64,000 bases of DNA from Yponomeuta sedellus (lineage: Eukaryota > Arthropoda > Insecta > Lepidoptera > Yponomeutidae), in assembly GCA_934045075.1 (NCBI GenBank), contig OW203725.1, positions 19,179,497 through 19,243,496 of the forward strand, given 5' to 3'. Below are positions 1 through 11,895 of the stretch, in pieces. The position numbers and the translations under genes were made by a program. A model generated the notes under the pieces. That model had not been told where the DNA came from and ran no database searches. It saw only the letters and a list, made by a program, of their open reading frames with translations. Numbering within the stretch: the first letter of the stretch is position 1; the number at the start of each line of letters is the position of its first letter.

Positions 1-156
1 GATTGGGATGATGTACTTATATGTATTTTAATTTATTGTTATGTTACATAATATTCCTTTACGATTTTAAATTTCATATACTTATAATATAGATATAATT
101 AGTACATTTTATATTGTTTAATATTGCACTACCTGCTAATCTTGTCTCCAAAACTT

Positions 157-240
157 AGGTTAGCTGGTAGATATTGCTAAGTAGCATTAAGCTCGCCAAT
201 GTGCAAAATTTTTATGCAATAAAGAATTTTAATAATTATA
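157..240 (+). repeat. LINE 3'-tail remnant
   Basis: A pattern shared with 25492-25560 and 31965-32040: TAGCTGGTAGATATTGC, then a short cytosine/guanine-bearing segment, then GCAATAAAGAATTTTAATAAT. It carries an AATAAA signal followed by an A/T tail. This is the usual look of the 3' end of a 5'-truncated lepidopteran LINE. No coding sequence is left. Confidence 0.55.
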
Positions 241-1337
241 ATGATTGGGACGAAGGAAAATCATCCAAAGTTACCCTACCGTGAATGGCCAGATTATTAC
301 ATCCCACCGCATCGTGGGCGAACCGTTCAAATCCTCCTTCAAGCTTCTCAAAGAAGGCGCTAAGTGAAAATAGTGTTTAAATTAAGCCACATACACGGGG
401 GTGATTTAAATTAATGCGCCGTAAACACTGGGGCGTATTTGGTGCGATACATAGACTGCAATCATTCGTAGAAACGCCAGGGTAAATGTGCAAACTTGTA
501 GCTAAATTGGATCTTACTGTCGACAGCACATCAACCTTACACGCGTGCACTCTACTCGGTTACAATACGGGCGTATTCGCAACAAAATGTAAAGGTTTAC
601 CTGCTGTATAATTGGCACCTCATATTCTGTGCAATGTGCTTAGCTAGGAGGGAATTTACCAAACCTTATTTTCGCAGTTGATTTCCTTAACAATAAATAA
701 AAAACACATCCAGTGGTATTTTGTTTTGCTATTATTAACTGTACTCGGATTTACTTAAATATTTTTTTGTGGAAAAGTCCAACCAGTAGGTGAGTCTTGT
801 AAATCTGGGATTGAGCCAGTAATGTGTGGTGTTTACAAAACTTTTAGTTAGAAAACTTTATTTTTTTTTGCAGTAGGTACTTGTTTATATCGCCTTGTTA
901 TAAGGAAAATGCTAAAGTAGTTCAGTAGGTAAACATTTCTGGGTCTTTATACGGAACTGCGCAATGTTCGTTCGCTACATTTTTCACATTATACAAGGTG
1001 TAATAAAACCCCGGCAAAATACTGTGAAACATTCTACTCGTTAATACGAACAACTATGAGAAACATTATGCCGACGATATTTTTTTTACAATGTCATGGT
1101 ATTGTATTGACCCCTCTTTTATTGGATACATATGAAGATTTGGTATAACTTTGAGATAAGCAAAACAAAATAGAATTAAGATTATTACATAGGTAGTTAT
1201 ATATTAAACGCGTCTAATCGCGATTATTTATTAGGTAGACCTGTTTAACATGTATGAGTATCGCGAGTTATTAAGAAATCAGATTATTACATTCCTTTTC
1301 ATTTTAATAACATTCCCATGTCTTTGCCTTTAGGTAC
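241..1337. other. Intergenic, no gene seen
   Basis: AT-rich sequence without a convincing open frame. Positions 1196-1273 contain a dispersed motif (TCTAATCGCGATTATTTATT and a later ATGAGTATCGCGAG). It recurs near 13035-13265, 23835-23880 and 34630-34690, so it is a repeat fragment. Nothing else is recognised. Confidence 0.5.
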
Positions 1338-1448
1338 TTCGATTTCAACCCTGTATGCCCCTACTGCTGGGGCACGGGTCTCTTCCTGCGTTGCAGGAAG
1401 GTTAGGCCATACTCCACCACGGGGGCCAAGTCCAGGTTGGTGGAGGGT
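1336..1448 (-). repeat. 5S-SINE 3' part (truncated)
   Basis: This is the reverse complement of the tail region of the 5S-rRNA-derived SINE that is complete at 53595-53905. It shares the GTGGTGGAGTATGGCC, CCTTCCTGC..GCAGGAAG and CCCCAGCAGT motifs. The 5S-like head is absent, as expected for 5' truncation. Confidence 0.75.
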
Positions 1449-2294
1449 TGAAGGACGAAGTTAGAAGTTTAGGTACTTACTGACTATGAAAACTGAGGAC
1501 ATATTATATATTATACAAACATTATGATAACTTAAATATTTATAATAATAATAATTAATGATCAAAATTGAACTAAACCTAAAACATTTTAATTTAAATA
1601 AAATATTTGAGCCAGATCGCTGTCGGGCGGCAGAGTACCAAGAAGGCTGGCGGTACTTACTTACGCCCAAGTTTTATTTTTCTTCGCGTCATCTCTTTCA
1701 GCTCCAAGCTCTACATGTGGATTACTCTTGGGGTTTTCTTCCTTGGGGACCAAAAAAGTGTCCAAATTGAGTAGGAAATTCTAGAGAGAGAGACGATTTG
1801 ATTAAATCCCTCGGCCCTCACCCTTTGCCGTTGCGTGTCGACAGCAATTGATTGAAACTCAGCTTTAGGCACACCGACTAACGGATTGCCGGCGAACAGT
1901 TCCTAGTTAAAATTGGTTTTACTGATTAATGTTATCACCTTTTTAGCTCGACATTAGGAGAAAGTCTACACAAATAGGCTTTTATTTTCTTTTATATTTT
2001 CCCAATTAATATTAGTCCAACTGTTCACGTACATTCATTTTTAAACCTACAATGTAAAGGGGAGAACGCTGCTTACCGACGTACAAGTACTACCTAGTTC
2101 GGGATAAAACGCATACAATATTTGTCTATCACCGATATTTAAAAACCATTTCCAGCGAGTTCTCTGTGCTCGCGCGTTTATTCTATTGATTAATCGGTAA
2201 ACCGTGGACAACAATTAATTGCATTATTTTTAGTTATTAGTAATAATAACCTGTTACGCTGTTGTTGTTCCTAATAAAGTTAAATAAATAAAAT
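1449..2294. other. Intergenic, no gene seen
   Basis: AT-rich, with no recognisable coding potential, RNA gene or repeat shared with the rest of the window. The short open frames around 1461-1770 lie opposite each other and have no recognisable domain. Confidence 0.45.
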
Positions 2295-2306
2295 AAAAAA
2301 TATATT

Positions 2307-2654
2307 GTATTCTTTTTAATGCACTAACCCGTGCTGAGTACAATTTTAAAAACCTATTTAGAGGCTAAAAATGCCGTACGTAATACAGAGAGTATTGTAA
2401 AAGAGGTTCTAAATTTAACTGATGCCGGTAGTCGCCCATTAGCTCAGTTGGGAGAGCGCTGTTACGGTTAGCCAGAGGTCGCGGGTTCGAGTGGTTTTGT
2501 GGGTGGAATTTTTAGCCTCTAAATAGGTTATATTCTTTTTAATGCACTAACCCGTGCTAAGGACAATTTTAAAAACCTATTCAGAGGCTAAAAATTCCAC
2601 CCATGCCGGGATTCGAGCCCGCGACCTCTGGCTGTCCATGCCAAATAGGTTTTA
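2307..2654. mobile_element. tRNA-like foldback SINE, rearranged copy
   Basis: Flanked by a 12-bp target-site duplication AAAAAATATATT (2295-2306 and 2655-2666). Inside are an inverted tail (2310-2371), a forward body with the tRNA-like segment (A-box-like TTAGCTCAGTTGG, B-box-like GGTTCGAG) and forward tail (2372-2530). A second inverted tail plus inverted tRNA-like half follows (2531-2642). This is the first of about 16 copies of the family in the window; the family is described at 51974-52284. Confidence 0.8.
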
Positions 2655-2998
2655 AAAAAATATATTTCGTTTCGTTGTACTTCAAAAAGCTGGCCGTGTG
2701 CGTCACGCTTGCTCATACAAGGCTCTGTACTATATAGGAAATAAAAAACAGAATCAAGTCAACGTTTCTGTTTGGTTGCCTTCCTTCCCGTGGGTACTGC
2801 ACAAAAACTCAGGACCGCGTTTCATAAAAAAAAACTAAGGTTCATTGTTTATTACGACAAGACGATGTGCATTGCGTAGCCGGGCCTACTAGTTAATTAA
2901 GCGACTTTGCAATGTAGGTGCATAAGGTACACAAATGAACTAAGCTCGCTTTGTTCATTTTTTTATTTAGTATATTTTTGTCCTCTGTCTGATTTTTT

Positions 2999-3176
2999 TC
3001 GACCAGCCACAAGACGGACAGAAGACCTCATCCAAGCGGTAGGAAGACGCTGGATGCAAGCCGCTTCCAACCGGTTTTTCTGGAAATCTATGGAGGAGGC
3101 CTATATCCACCAGCGGACTTCTTGGGCTGAATGATAATGTATGAGTTTTTGGGTTCAATAAAGTACAAAGTAAGTA
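2999..3176 (+). pseudogene. RTE-like LINE 3' end (remnant)
   Basis: The translation holds RRTEDLIQ..GRRWMQAA..R..WKSMEEAYIHQ, the pattern found at the very C-terminus of a lepidopteran non-LTR reverse transcriptase (tryptophan and alanine-rich helix, then EAY). An AATAAA signal at 3157-3162 follows the stop codons. The same end recurs at 55254-55410, 60095-60275 and 63160-63395. The 5' part is missing. Confidence 0.65.
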
Positions 3177-5249
3177 TAGAACAGGTAAAGTAAACCATGA
3201 AATGTAGTTCTCTGAAATAGGAGCCAGCCCCCTAGAGGTATGTAACTATCCACTGCGTTGAGTTGCGCATCTTAACGTTTCCGTTTTTCCGAAAAGAGTA
3301 AAAATTTACGTCACTCAACTTAGGAGGTATTTACATAATAGCTTTCCAAGTGGGTGTCTTCTAGGGTGTGAAAGTAGATACGTGAACGCCTGATCACTTA
3401 AAATTAACTTAAAATTTTGTTACTAGACAATACAGCGTATTTACTTAGAATAAAGTGTGGTTTGCATCACTCACTTTGGAACCCTTAGGTGTTAGCGTCT
3501 CACTCGGTGGTTTTTTTTAATTATTTGTTAGGTATATTACGAGATCACACTATAATAACACCAACTTTGTCATTGTGCATGTGTTGTCAAACGTTTTTAC
3601 CACTGATTAAACAAAAAAAACTTTAAGAATAACTCTTACATCAAAACTCAAATTTGCATATACCTACTTGATGAATAAAGTTACTCCAAATTGTGATATA
3701 TTTGTGGTAGGTACTGGAAAAGGCTGTTAGCATTTTTGTTGGAATGTATTCGGAACAGAGAGAAAAGACAATTAGTGGCTGATAAGTTCAGTCTCAATAC
3801 ACATGGGACTTATTCATAGCCTATGCCTTTGTCCGACTCTGCCAAATTATTATTCTATTTTAGGCTAAGGTTTTTTTTGTTACGTAGTAAATCATTATTG
3901 ATGATTTAATTGCATAACGTGTACTATGGAACTGTCATTGTCACCCTGTGACAATAGTTCCCAAAATAAAACAGAATAGAAAAAAATAACAAAACTCTTT
4001 TTATATGAGGTCTCGGCCAAATTCTTTACGATTTGTTTTCATTCTGCTAACTGGCTACGTTACTCAAACGGACGTTTAAGGTGTATTGAACTCTATTAAT
4101 TAACCAATTACGCAGATATTTACCAACTCAAAATAGTGTGTTTTACTTTAAATGTTTTACTGCAGGTATTTAAATGTAGTATTATTTTTGCAAGACTTAC
4201 TTTGTGTAAGACGGCTAATGCGGTTTTGGAGTTGATAAGAAAATACTGCCATTATTTCCAGTCACTGCCATTATTTCTAAGAACTGTCATAGCTATGTAT
4301 TAATATGAGTAAATTATTGCTGTTAGTTAGTCTCGCTAAAACGGTTTGCCTAATATGGCATTTTTTAAATATTTGTGGAAGTCCAGGTAAAGATTAAATG
4401 TAGGTGATACAAGGTGATAAGTTAGAAATAAACATAAGTTGATTCAAATTAATTCGATGCTTGAATTTCATGATCGTTGATGTCTTTTGTAAGGATTATA
4501 ATCTTCACGCTCAAAGTTTCATTTATCTTTGTAAAGACTTTACGTCGTACATACAAGGAAAATGTAAATACCTATACCTTATTATGGAGTCCTATTAGAT
4601 AATAGTATTAATCATTATTATTAATACTTTGTTGAACTTAAATTTAAAAAATAAGATCACTCAATGCGGCGGACTTAATGCATTAATAAGGGTAAACGTT
4701 AATGTTGCATTCTGATACTGAGTTTTTGGTATGTATTTTAGGCCCATAGGTATCTGTAACTTGTTAGGAGGCTGTTCATAATTGTTTAATACACCAAGTA
4801 GTTAAATTAGTTTCAGTTACTAGCCTGATACGGGAACAGACCCCACCTTTTTAACCAAATATTGGCGAGAAGAAAGTAATGTTTTGTAAAGAAAGTAATT
4901 ATGTTGTAGAATAGATCTGTCTGAAGTACCTATCGTAAAGAGGAAAGCATTACCCCATAAATTCTATTTACCTACGTTATGAGTTTCAAAAGGAATCTGT
5001 GGAAATAACTGAGCAACAGATTTACGGATAATATTTTTTGTTGTTACCCGATAATGAAATTAGGTATATGTATTATTTAGGTCATTTATTGTTACACTTA
5101 TCGCTATATTATCACATTTCGAGCAATGATTGTATTTAAAAACATATTGATAATTTTACCGTCGGCTCTGCGGCACTTACGGCAAAAGGCTTTTCTGTCG
5201 ATATGGTGGGATGAGAACAAAACAAGATGTATGTAATTTTAACGCGTCG
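3177..5249. other. Intergenic, no gene seen
   Basis: About 2 kb of AT-rich DNA on the 3' side of the Sox gene. Only a weak LINE-tail-like scrap near 4615-4680 (AATGCGGCGGACTTAATGC) is recognised. No long frame, tRNA or tandem array is seen. Regulatory DNA for the Sox gene could lie here, but nothing in the sequence proves it. Confidence 0.45.
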
Positions 5250-5921
5250 TTTATTGATAACTTCATTTTCTTTCTTCAATATACTTTTGTGTCCACTGAC
5301 TATAATAACACTCACTGTACATTTTCGTATTACAATATTCAAGTCTTTTGAGTCTTTATAACTTTCGTTTCAATATAACAAATATTTTGTACAATGCACG
5401 ACGGGGTGAGTACGAGTGTGTCGTGGCACGGCTTACGCTACCTACCCTACATACCGACTAACTTCAACTTGCAACTACTCTCCTATCACTATATTTACAA
5501 ATTGTTCGAATTTTTTTGGTATCCAAATTACCACACGCACTACATCGCCTTTCGCGCGGTTTCACTGCACCGTCTTTCATCCATCCACATCTCACAACTT
5601 AAAATATTTTAACTCAAACCATGAAAAAATACAATAATCGATTATATGATACAGGTATCCATCAACAACATTTAATTGAACCCGGGGCCGCAGACGCGGG
5701 GCGGGCGGGTCGCGCGCAACACTAACGGCGCGGGCGCTGAACACTTACGATACAAAACAAATAAAGAGACATACCTAGCAGTATGTACGCTGAGATAACG
5801 AACCATCACTGTCCTATCGCATGAACTCGTCAACAAAGTCACTGTAGTAGAGGCGTCGCGGCGACGACGGCGGCGCGGCTCAGAGCGGCGGGATGTCGAT
5901 GTCGCACGCGAACGGCGACTC
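5250..5921 (-). promoter_or_regulatory. SoxN: Candidate SoxN 3' UTR and poly(A) signal
   Basis: On the minus strand, downstream of the SoxN stop, the first canonical AATAAA is at 5250-5255 and is followed by a T/GT-rich stretch. That would give a 3' UTR of about 670 nt. A nearer variant signal, ATTAAA, is at 5671-5676. The first 250 nt after the stop are strikingly GC-rich compared with the surroundings. The UTR extent is inferred; no transcript evidence is available. Confidence 0.4.
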
Positions 5922-7019
5922 TCAGATAAGCGGCATGGTGCGCTCGCCCGCGCCGGCCGCGTAGCGCTGCTCGTCCGGCAGGTGATACATGTTGATGATG
6001 TGGCTCAGCTCGGGCTGCCCGTACTCGCGCTTCATCGCCATCTGCTCGTGCTGCTGGAACTCGCGCTTCATCTGCGCCGAGGGCTCGTACTCGCGCTTCA
6101 TGCCGGGCGGGCCGGGCGACACCGGCTCGGACTTGGCCGACGAGCCAGAAGGCGAGTGCGAGGCGCAGGAGGGCGGCAGCGCGTAGCCGCCGGGCGAGCC
6201 GGGGCCTAGCCCGTACGCGGAGGGCGACGGCGGCTGCGCCATGTAGGGCGAGCCCTGCGCGCCGCCGTAGTAGCCGCCGCCGTAGCTCTGCTGCATTTGC
6301 GCCACGTCGTAACGTGGGTAGCCGTAGGCCTGCTGCTGGTAGGCGGACGGATCGTGCATCATGTATCCGTTGGGCATGTAGCCGTTGGGTGTCATTTGGT
6401 AGACGTCCCGCGGCGGCTGCTGGCCGGCGCTGGGCCCGCCGCGGGCGGCCTCGCCACCACCCAGCAGTGCGCCACCGCCGAGCGGGTACTTCTCTTGTTT
6501 TTTGGCTAGGGTCTTCGTCTTCCGCCTCGGTCTGTACTTATAATCCGGGTGCTCCTTCATGTGAACTGCCCGCAGTCTCTTCGCCTCGTCTATGAACGGT
6601 CGCTTCTCCGATTCGGAGAGGTCTTTCCACTGTGCACCGAGACGCTTGGATATTTCCGAATTGTGCATCTTGGGGTTGTCAGAGGCCATCTTCCTGCGCT
6701 GGCCGCGGGACCACACCATGAAAGCGTTCATCGGGCGCTTGACGCGGTCAGCGTTGGAGTTCTTGCTGGTGTTATTGTTGTTGTTGTTAGGCGGCTGGTG
6801 GTGCGGCTGGTGCGCGGTGTGGCTGGGCGGCGGCGGCTGATGGTGCAGCGGCTGCGCCTGGTGGTGCGTCAGCTGCTGGTGGTGCTGCTGGTGCAGCGTC
6901 TGCTGCTGCGGCAGCATCATGCCGCCGAGCGCGCCCAGCGACCCGTAGCCGTGCTGCAGGTGGTGCGGCGCGCTGGCGTGCATGCTGCCGCCTTTCAGAT
7001 CCGTCTCCATCGTCAACAT
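5922..7019 (-). CDS. SoxN: SoxNeuro, group B HMG-box transcription factor
   Basis: An intronless 365-residue protein. The HMG box spans about residues 91-169 and includes [31 protein letters not shown] and [15 protein letters not shown], the SoxB signature. SoxB factors bind ACAATG-type sites in the minor groove, bend DNA, and in insects SoxN specifies neuroectoderm. Before the box is a His/Gln/Pro/Asn-rich arm (about 35-90). After it come Gly/Tyr/Gln-rich stretches, KSEPVSP, then three MKRE(Y/F) repeats (307-311, 317-321, 329-333). A tail with IINMYHLP and a hydrophobic C-terminus recall the SoxB1 end (MISMYLP...). The box and tail favour SoxN over Dichaete or Sox21. The start at 7019 is the first ATG; METD at codon 4 is an alternative. 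The frame stays open upstream for at least 80 nt without another ATG. Length fits the family. Confidence 0.95.
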   Translation of the reverse strand: MLTMETDLKGGSMHASAPHHLQHGYGSLGALGGMMLPQQQTLHQQHHQQLTHHQAQPLHHQPPPPSHTAHQPHHQPPNNNNNNTSKNSNADRVKRPMNAFMVWSRGQRRKMASDNPKMHNSEISKRLGAQWKDLSESEKRPFIDEAKRLRAVHMKEHPDYKYRPRRKTKTLAKKQEKYPLGGGALLGGGEAARGGPSAGQQPPRDVYQMTPNGYMPNGYMMHDPSAYQQQAYGYPRYDVAQMQQSYGGGYYGGAQGSPYMAQPPSPSAYGLGPGSPGGYALPPSCASHSPSGSSAKSEPVSPGPPGMKREYEPSAQMKREFQQHEQMAMKREYGQPELSHIINMYHLPDEQRYAAGAGERTMPLI

Positions 7020-7390
7020 GTCGTCTTCCTGCGGCGCGTACAGCTTGCCGATCCTTCGTTCACCGGACTCAACGAGATAACTGTCGGTCGCTCACATGGA
7101 CTCGCGCGCGGCGGGCGGATCGCGATACAAGGGACCGTGCGTCGCGGAGGCTACGTGCGTTGTGGCGGCTCCTCGGAGCGGCGGGCCCGCGCCGGCGCCC
7201 GGCCCCGCCCCCCGGGCCGCGCCAACCAGCGCGCGCCGCCGCCCCCGCGCCCCGCGCCTCGTGTCCCGCCGCCGCGCCGTCCCGCCCCTCGCCCGCGCCT
7301 CTGCATTTTTAATCGTGCCGCGCGCCCGAACGCCGTGCGCAGCCTCCTGAAAAGTCGCAGCTCTGTTTGTTGACTGTAGCCTGCTCACTA
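7020..7390 (-). promoter_or_regulatory. SoxN: CpG-rich SoxN 5' flank / 5' UTR
   Basis: Directly upstream of the SoxN start, roughly 7090-7350 is extremely G+C and CpG dense in an otherwise AT-rich window. This fits a 5' UTR and proximal promoter. I see no clear TATA box or a decisive initiator. The long open frames here on both strands are a by-product of high GC. Confidence 0.5.
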
Positions 7391-9000
7391 CTCAACATTA
7401 ATGCTGCACTAAAGCATGCAAATGCCGTTTTCTTTCCTTGTTTTCGGAAAAAATATTCGAAAACTTTATAATGTCACTGACCTCTATGGCATAAGTGACT
7501 ATAAAAATACTCATTTTCAATTTAATATTGTCTGTCGAAATGTTTGAGAAATGATATCAATATTGAAATAATTAAATAGGTTTTCCATAATAGTAATACT
7601 TACCTATTAGTACGGTACAAGTCAGCACATTGTGTTTGTTCAGCTGAACGTATCTTGAAAAATAGTTACTACGCACTATTATTGGCGTAGTTAAGTTCAA
7701 GGCCTCGGTCCATGATAGCGTGTTATCAACATTTTAACTGCTTCCCAATTCGTCGGTTTATATCGGTCCGTTAAGAAGCGCTACAAGGTTCGTAGCACTT
7801 GGGAAGAGAAAATAACTTTTTCTATTATGTCATGGGAATTATGTAACGGTTTTGTTTGGGGACTAGCTGAGTCCGCGACTTCATTCGCGTTGGATTAGAA
7901 TGTAAAAACTATAATAAATGTTTTTTCTTCTTCTTCTTCTTCTAAAGTGTCCTTACTCGGTAATTACGGTTTACGTCCCATGAGAACATTTTAGCGCTTG
8001 TATTATATTCAGTGTTCTATTATTCTACTCACCACGCCTGTTGGTGTAGCTTGTTGCCCGCTCAAACTCATTTCAGATGGAATAGAATGCTCAATGTAAT
8101 GCAAGGCATTACAAGGCAGTACCATATAAAACAGTGATTTGTTACGAGGATCTGTTTGTGAAATATTACCAGGCAGCAAAGGATCCTACTAGGTCATTGG
8201 ACCTATAATATAAGGCATAGATTGATGGCAGCGGCTGGATAGGGATGGTTAAGGATGTGGCGTGCCTTGGGGAGGTTTATGCCTGACATGAATATTCGTG
8301 CTAGATTGATAGATTAGATTGGACTAAGCTAACCAAACACAAAATAAATTTTTACCTTTTCTGATGAAACACTTAGGGTCAGTTTCTGAATAGAGATTTC
8401 GCGTAGTAAATACTTAAGTAACGTTCTGTCACGCTCTTTTCTGAGTAAGTCGTAGAGACAGCTCTACAGTTAAGTATTGACTTTGCAAAAAATGCTCAAT
8501 TCACAAACTGAGCCATATTTAGATACTCTATCAAGAAATATCATTTGTACACGGGAATTTAACATCTAATCTAATCATGGTAAGTTTGAAACAATTCCAT
8601 TCAGTGATTTTTCATGATGCATGATAAAGAAACAGATAGATACAGACAGTCAAAATACAGACTTAAGTTTACAGATTTTTTATATGCATAAAGATTTGAC
8701 TTCGGTGATTTGGTCGATGTCTTTTGGTGTTTTTCACGTAACAACTATTTTTGGATTTTCAGTTGTATCCTTGTAACAAGTATTCGGTCCTTGCGGTATT
8801 GAATTTTCAAACAAAAGACTTAAGACTTAGATGATGATGATCGATAATGTGTACAGTTTTTGTCTCGCGATACGTACTCTTTTTGGATGGTTTTGTAATG
8901 GTATTCTTTTAATTTCGTGTCTTTTTTTATACTTTGATCGATTAATTTAATTTAATTGATATTTTATCTCAAGAAGAATGTATGAGGTGACAAGTTGTAT
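7391..9000. other. Intergenic; CTT microsatellite at 7920-7944
   Basis: AT-rich DNA upstream of SoxN with a short (TTC)n run at about 7924-7944 and no other recognised repeat. No coding frame is seen. Its position makes it a reasonable place for SoxN enhancers, but no motif cluster stands out. Confidence 0.45.
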
Positions 9001-9386
9001 TAGTTAGAATATTTTCGGGGCTTAATCGCGTAGTAATTTATTGATATTTTACCTCGACGTTTCGACGACGTTACAGTCATCGTGGTCACGAGAAGACTGA
9101 TGGCTGGCAACCGTTCGCATCTTCGGCTGATGAGGTTTCAGACTACCCTCAATCAGCTATCACAAAGCACTGTTAGGGTTGCGACACACTACACTGACAA
9201 CGTCGGACTATAAGCCATGCGACTTTTTTCCACTCGTCCGACATTGTCAATGTAGTGCGTCGCAACCCTAATAGTGCTTTGTGATAGCTGATTGAGGGTA
9301 GTCTGAAACCTCATCAGCCGAAGATGCGAATGGGTAAGCAATAAATTACTACGCGATTAAGCCCTGAAAATATTCTAACTATGTGT
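9001..9386. mobile_element. Foldback MITE-like element
   Basis: The outer arms (9001-9045 and about 9344-9380) are near-perfect inverted repeats beginning TAGTTAGAATATTTTC. The inner arms (9116-9207 and 9237-9328, about 90 bp) are also inverted, so nearly the whole element can fold. Flanks ACAAGTTGTAT (8990-9000) and ACAAGTTATAT (9387-9397) may be a diverged target duplication. It contains the CGACGTTTCGACGACGTTAC motif seen in related repeats. There is no coding capacity, so it is presumably non-autonomous. Confidence 0.75.
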
Positions 9387-9397
9387 ACAAGTTATAT

Positions 9398-10639
9398 TAG
9401 AATAAAATTTATGCGTTTTTCCTTAATCGACACGAAAAATATATTTTTATGTTAGGGTAGAATTTAATATGCATTTCATTCAGCTTTTGAGTGCATGCAA
9501 ACTAACCGTTAGTATTAAATTCGTGAACCTAATGAAAAGTTATTTGCTCGTCCTAAGTCATTCATTCGACTCATTAATTCAAGAGGTCTCATGAGTTAAT
9601 TATTGACTGTTTCATAACTCTGATAGTATAAAATAATTGTTTGTTTACTACTAGTTAAAAGCTGATGGATATCAAACATAAGCAGGTACCTATGTAATTG
9701 TGGGGTGTTGGTATGAATAAAAGGGAAACACTGAGTTCAAAATATGAATTCTTTAATGCTTTGCCTTGAACTTAATAATTAGGTACTTTGAATACAATTA
9801 CACGGAAAAAGTATATTTAAGAAAGATAGCATTACGTTTTTCTATGTACGAAGTATGATTTTTTATCATTTAATTGCACTTTATAATAAATAAACTAACT
9901 CAAATTAGTATTCTAAGTAGACTTACTTATTGTATTACTTCTAATTATAAGCTTCTAATTAGCTACAATAAATATATTAGGTACCTCGCACAATTAATAA
10001 ACTTACACAACCATGTTCTAAGTTATAGCTGGCAGCAAAAAACTTGTCCAATATAATAAATAGGTTCATATACCGAAACTCATCGAATCTCTAAAATTAA
10101 AAAATAAAGTCTTATAGTAATTAATATCTTTCGAAAATTAACATAAATATCTTATCTTATATTTAACAAAGTCTTCGCTGCCTGATATTGTTCTTAGATT
10201 TACAAAATACAACATGTAATTAGTATCTTACATCATAATAATACCTAGGCGGAGTTTAACAGTTCTGTGCCATTATGTATTCGCGTTCGTATTTAATAAA
10301 CCCGGTTTGGTAAGCTGGCCTAATGTCCCTCCCTTGACACGACCCTGGATTATCTTTGCGGGCGGGTAGGCTGCCTATAATCTTTATTTATTTAGGGTCA
10401 CACGTGTACACATGAGCGAGAACGCAGGTATAACACGCTGAAATTAAATATGCGTTTAAACAGGTAAACCATTACACGCCAGCCTTGTTGGAGCACGTTT
10501 CACAATCGTTGGGTAAGTTTTAGTAAATTAATGACTAGGTACATACAATTAACTTTGGCAAATAATAGAAATGTAGTAGATCTTTGATAAATAATAGAAA
10601 CTGGAACGACTTCAAGTATTGTTTTACTTTTAGATAGTT
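9398..10639. other. Intergenic, no gene seen
   Basis: AT-rich, with no recognised repeat. The 60-residue frame at 9874-10056 is a chance frame rich in Ile/Asn/Tyr. A G+C-richer patch at 10300-10370 is unassigned. Confidence 0.4.
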
Positions 10640-10649
10640 ATTTTATAAA

Positions 10650-11174
10650 AAAAACCGGCCAAGTGCGAGTCAGACTCGCGCACCGAGGGTTCCGTACAAA
10701 CCTGTACTATAGACCTGAGTATTTGGTATGAATTTCAATTTAATACCTCTACGCGTTTATGAGGAAATGGGTAGTAAGTTTAAAATTATTAAAAAAATAT
10801 ATATTATGTGATGTAACTAAAAATTTATAGTTTTCGTAATTTTTCCTTTATCTATGCTATAAGACGTTGCTTCGTACCAAATTTCAAGATTCTGAGTTCA
10901 CGGGAAGCACCCTGTAGGTTTTGATTCCCTTGCAAGTGTCGAAAATTTGCGGCATAAACGGCTGTATCTTTTGATTGCGTTGGCTTAGAAGTTTGATTTT
11001 TTCACAGCTTCAAGGGACAGTAGACTTGAGTAATTGATATAAATTTCAGCTTCATACCTCCACGCGTTCCTGAGAAAAAGGGTCTTGACAGACGGACGGA
11101 CGGACGGACAGACGGACAACAAAGTGATCCTATAAGGGTTCCGTTTTTTCCTTTTGAGGTACGGAACCCTAAAA
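10650..11174 (+). repeat. Dispersed 'CCGGCCAAGTGCGAGTC' repeat
   Basis: Starts ACCGGCCAAGTGCGAGTCAG, runs through GGGTTCCGTAC, and ends with a GACG microsatellite (11093-11118) and AAGGGTTCCGTTTTTTCC then TACGGAACCCTAAAAA. This head-to-tail arrangement is one I know as very common in insect, especially lepidopteran, genomes. A worn second copy lies at 18268-18612. I see no coding sequence, and the class is uncertain. Confidence 0.75.
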
Positions 11175-11360
11175 ACATAAAAACTGGATAAAAACGGATA
11201 AGCAGGTAAAATAGTCAGATCTGGTCGAAGGGTAAGTATAGTTGTAATAATGAAAAATGTGTGACGTAAATTGAAATATTTGCAAATGATAGAAAAAGAA
11301 ATAAAAATGGTGCAAATAGGTTTGCACTGTTACATAATGCTTCCATTTCAGACCTTTTGA

Positions 11361-11850
11361 GTTTGACTTCTATTTTCTGTGCGCTAGGCCGATTAAGCTG
11401 TCAAGATAGTATAGGTGCTGGGCAAGTCTACTTCATCTAAAGAAACAATGTCCCAGGGAGAAAGGGTGGAGCGGTGGAAATTAAAACATCCCGTACCCAC
11501 AGGCTTTGTACACCCCCAAGAGAGGCTCCCAACGGGATCCGATCTGCAATGGCCTACGTGGCAGTTACTTAACCGACTCCGGACCCAAGTAGGTCGCTGC
11601 AGACAAAACCTAAGCAGGTGGGGTTGTATTTCAGCAACGGAAGAGCAATGTGATTGTGGAGCCTCGTTGCAATCCATGGTGCACCTGCTCCAATGCCCAT
11701 TGTGCCCTCACACCTGCACTGTGGAGGACCTTACAGAGGCTAACGTTGCAGCAATTGCAGTAGCCAACTATTGGGCAGGAAAAATATAAATTGGTCGAAT
11801 CGCTGACACGAAAAGAAGAAGAAGGGAGAAAGAAGCTGCGTCCGATTTGA
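11361..11850 (+). pseudogene. Non-LTR retrotransposon ORF2 C-terminus (remnant)
   Basis: The frame at 11415-11789 encodes RLRTQVGRCRQNLSRWGC, then C-D-C-G, a histidine and a cysteine. This is the zinc-knuckle-like end of LINE reverse transcriptases (LRT..GR....L..W...C.CG..Q...H....C). A stop codon follows, then AAAAGAAGAAGAAG. The 5' segment (GGGCAAGTCTACTTCATC) recurs at 37862-37940. It is 5'-truncated and has no RT domain, so it is non-functional. Confidence 0.7.
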
Positions 11851-11895
11851 CCCGTTAACCCAACGACCGTGACTTCGTGAGTGAAGGTGCCATTG

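Noticed and set aside
2435..2510. Possible genuine tRNA gene
   Set aside because: The segment belongs to the dispersed SINE family, has the same flanks as the other copies, and its cloverleaf is broken (T-arm altered, no TTC-type loop partner). The same holds for all other tRNA-like segments in the window.
6549..7373. 274-codon frame on the plus strand across SoxN
   Set aside because: It is the antisense shadow of the SoxN coding sequence; its Val/Leu/Arg-rich translation has no domain.
7092..7388. Open frames of 84-98 codons on both strands upstream of SoxN
   Set aside because: They overlap in opposite directions in CpG-rich DNA, are made of Arg/Ala/Pro/Gly, and fit the low stop-codon frequency of GC-rich sequence rather than a protein.
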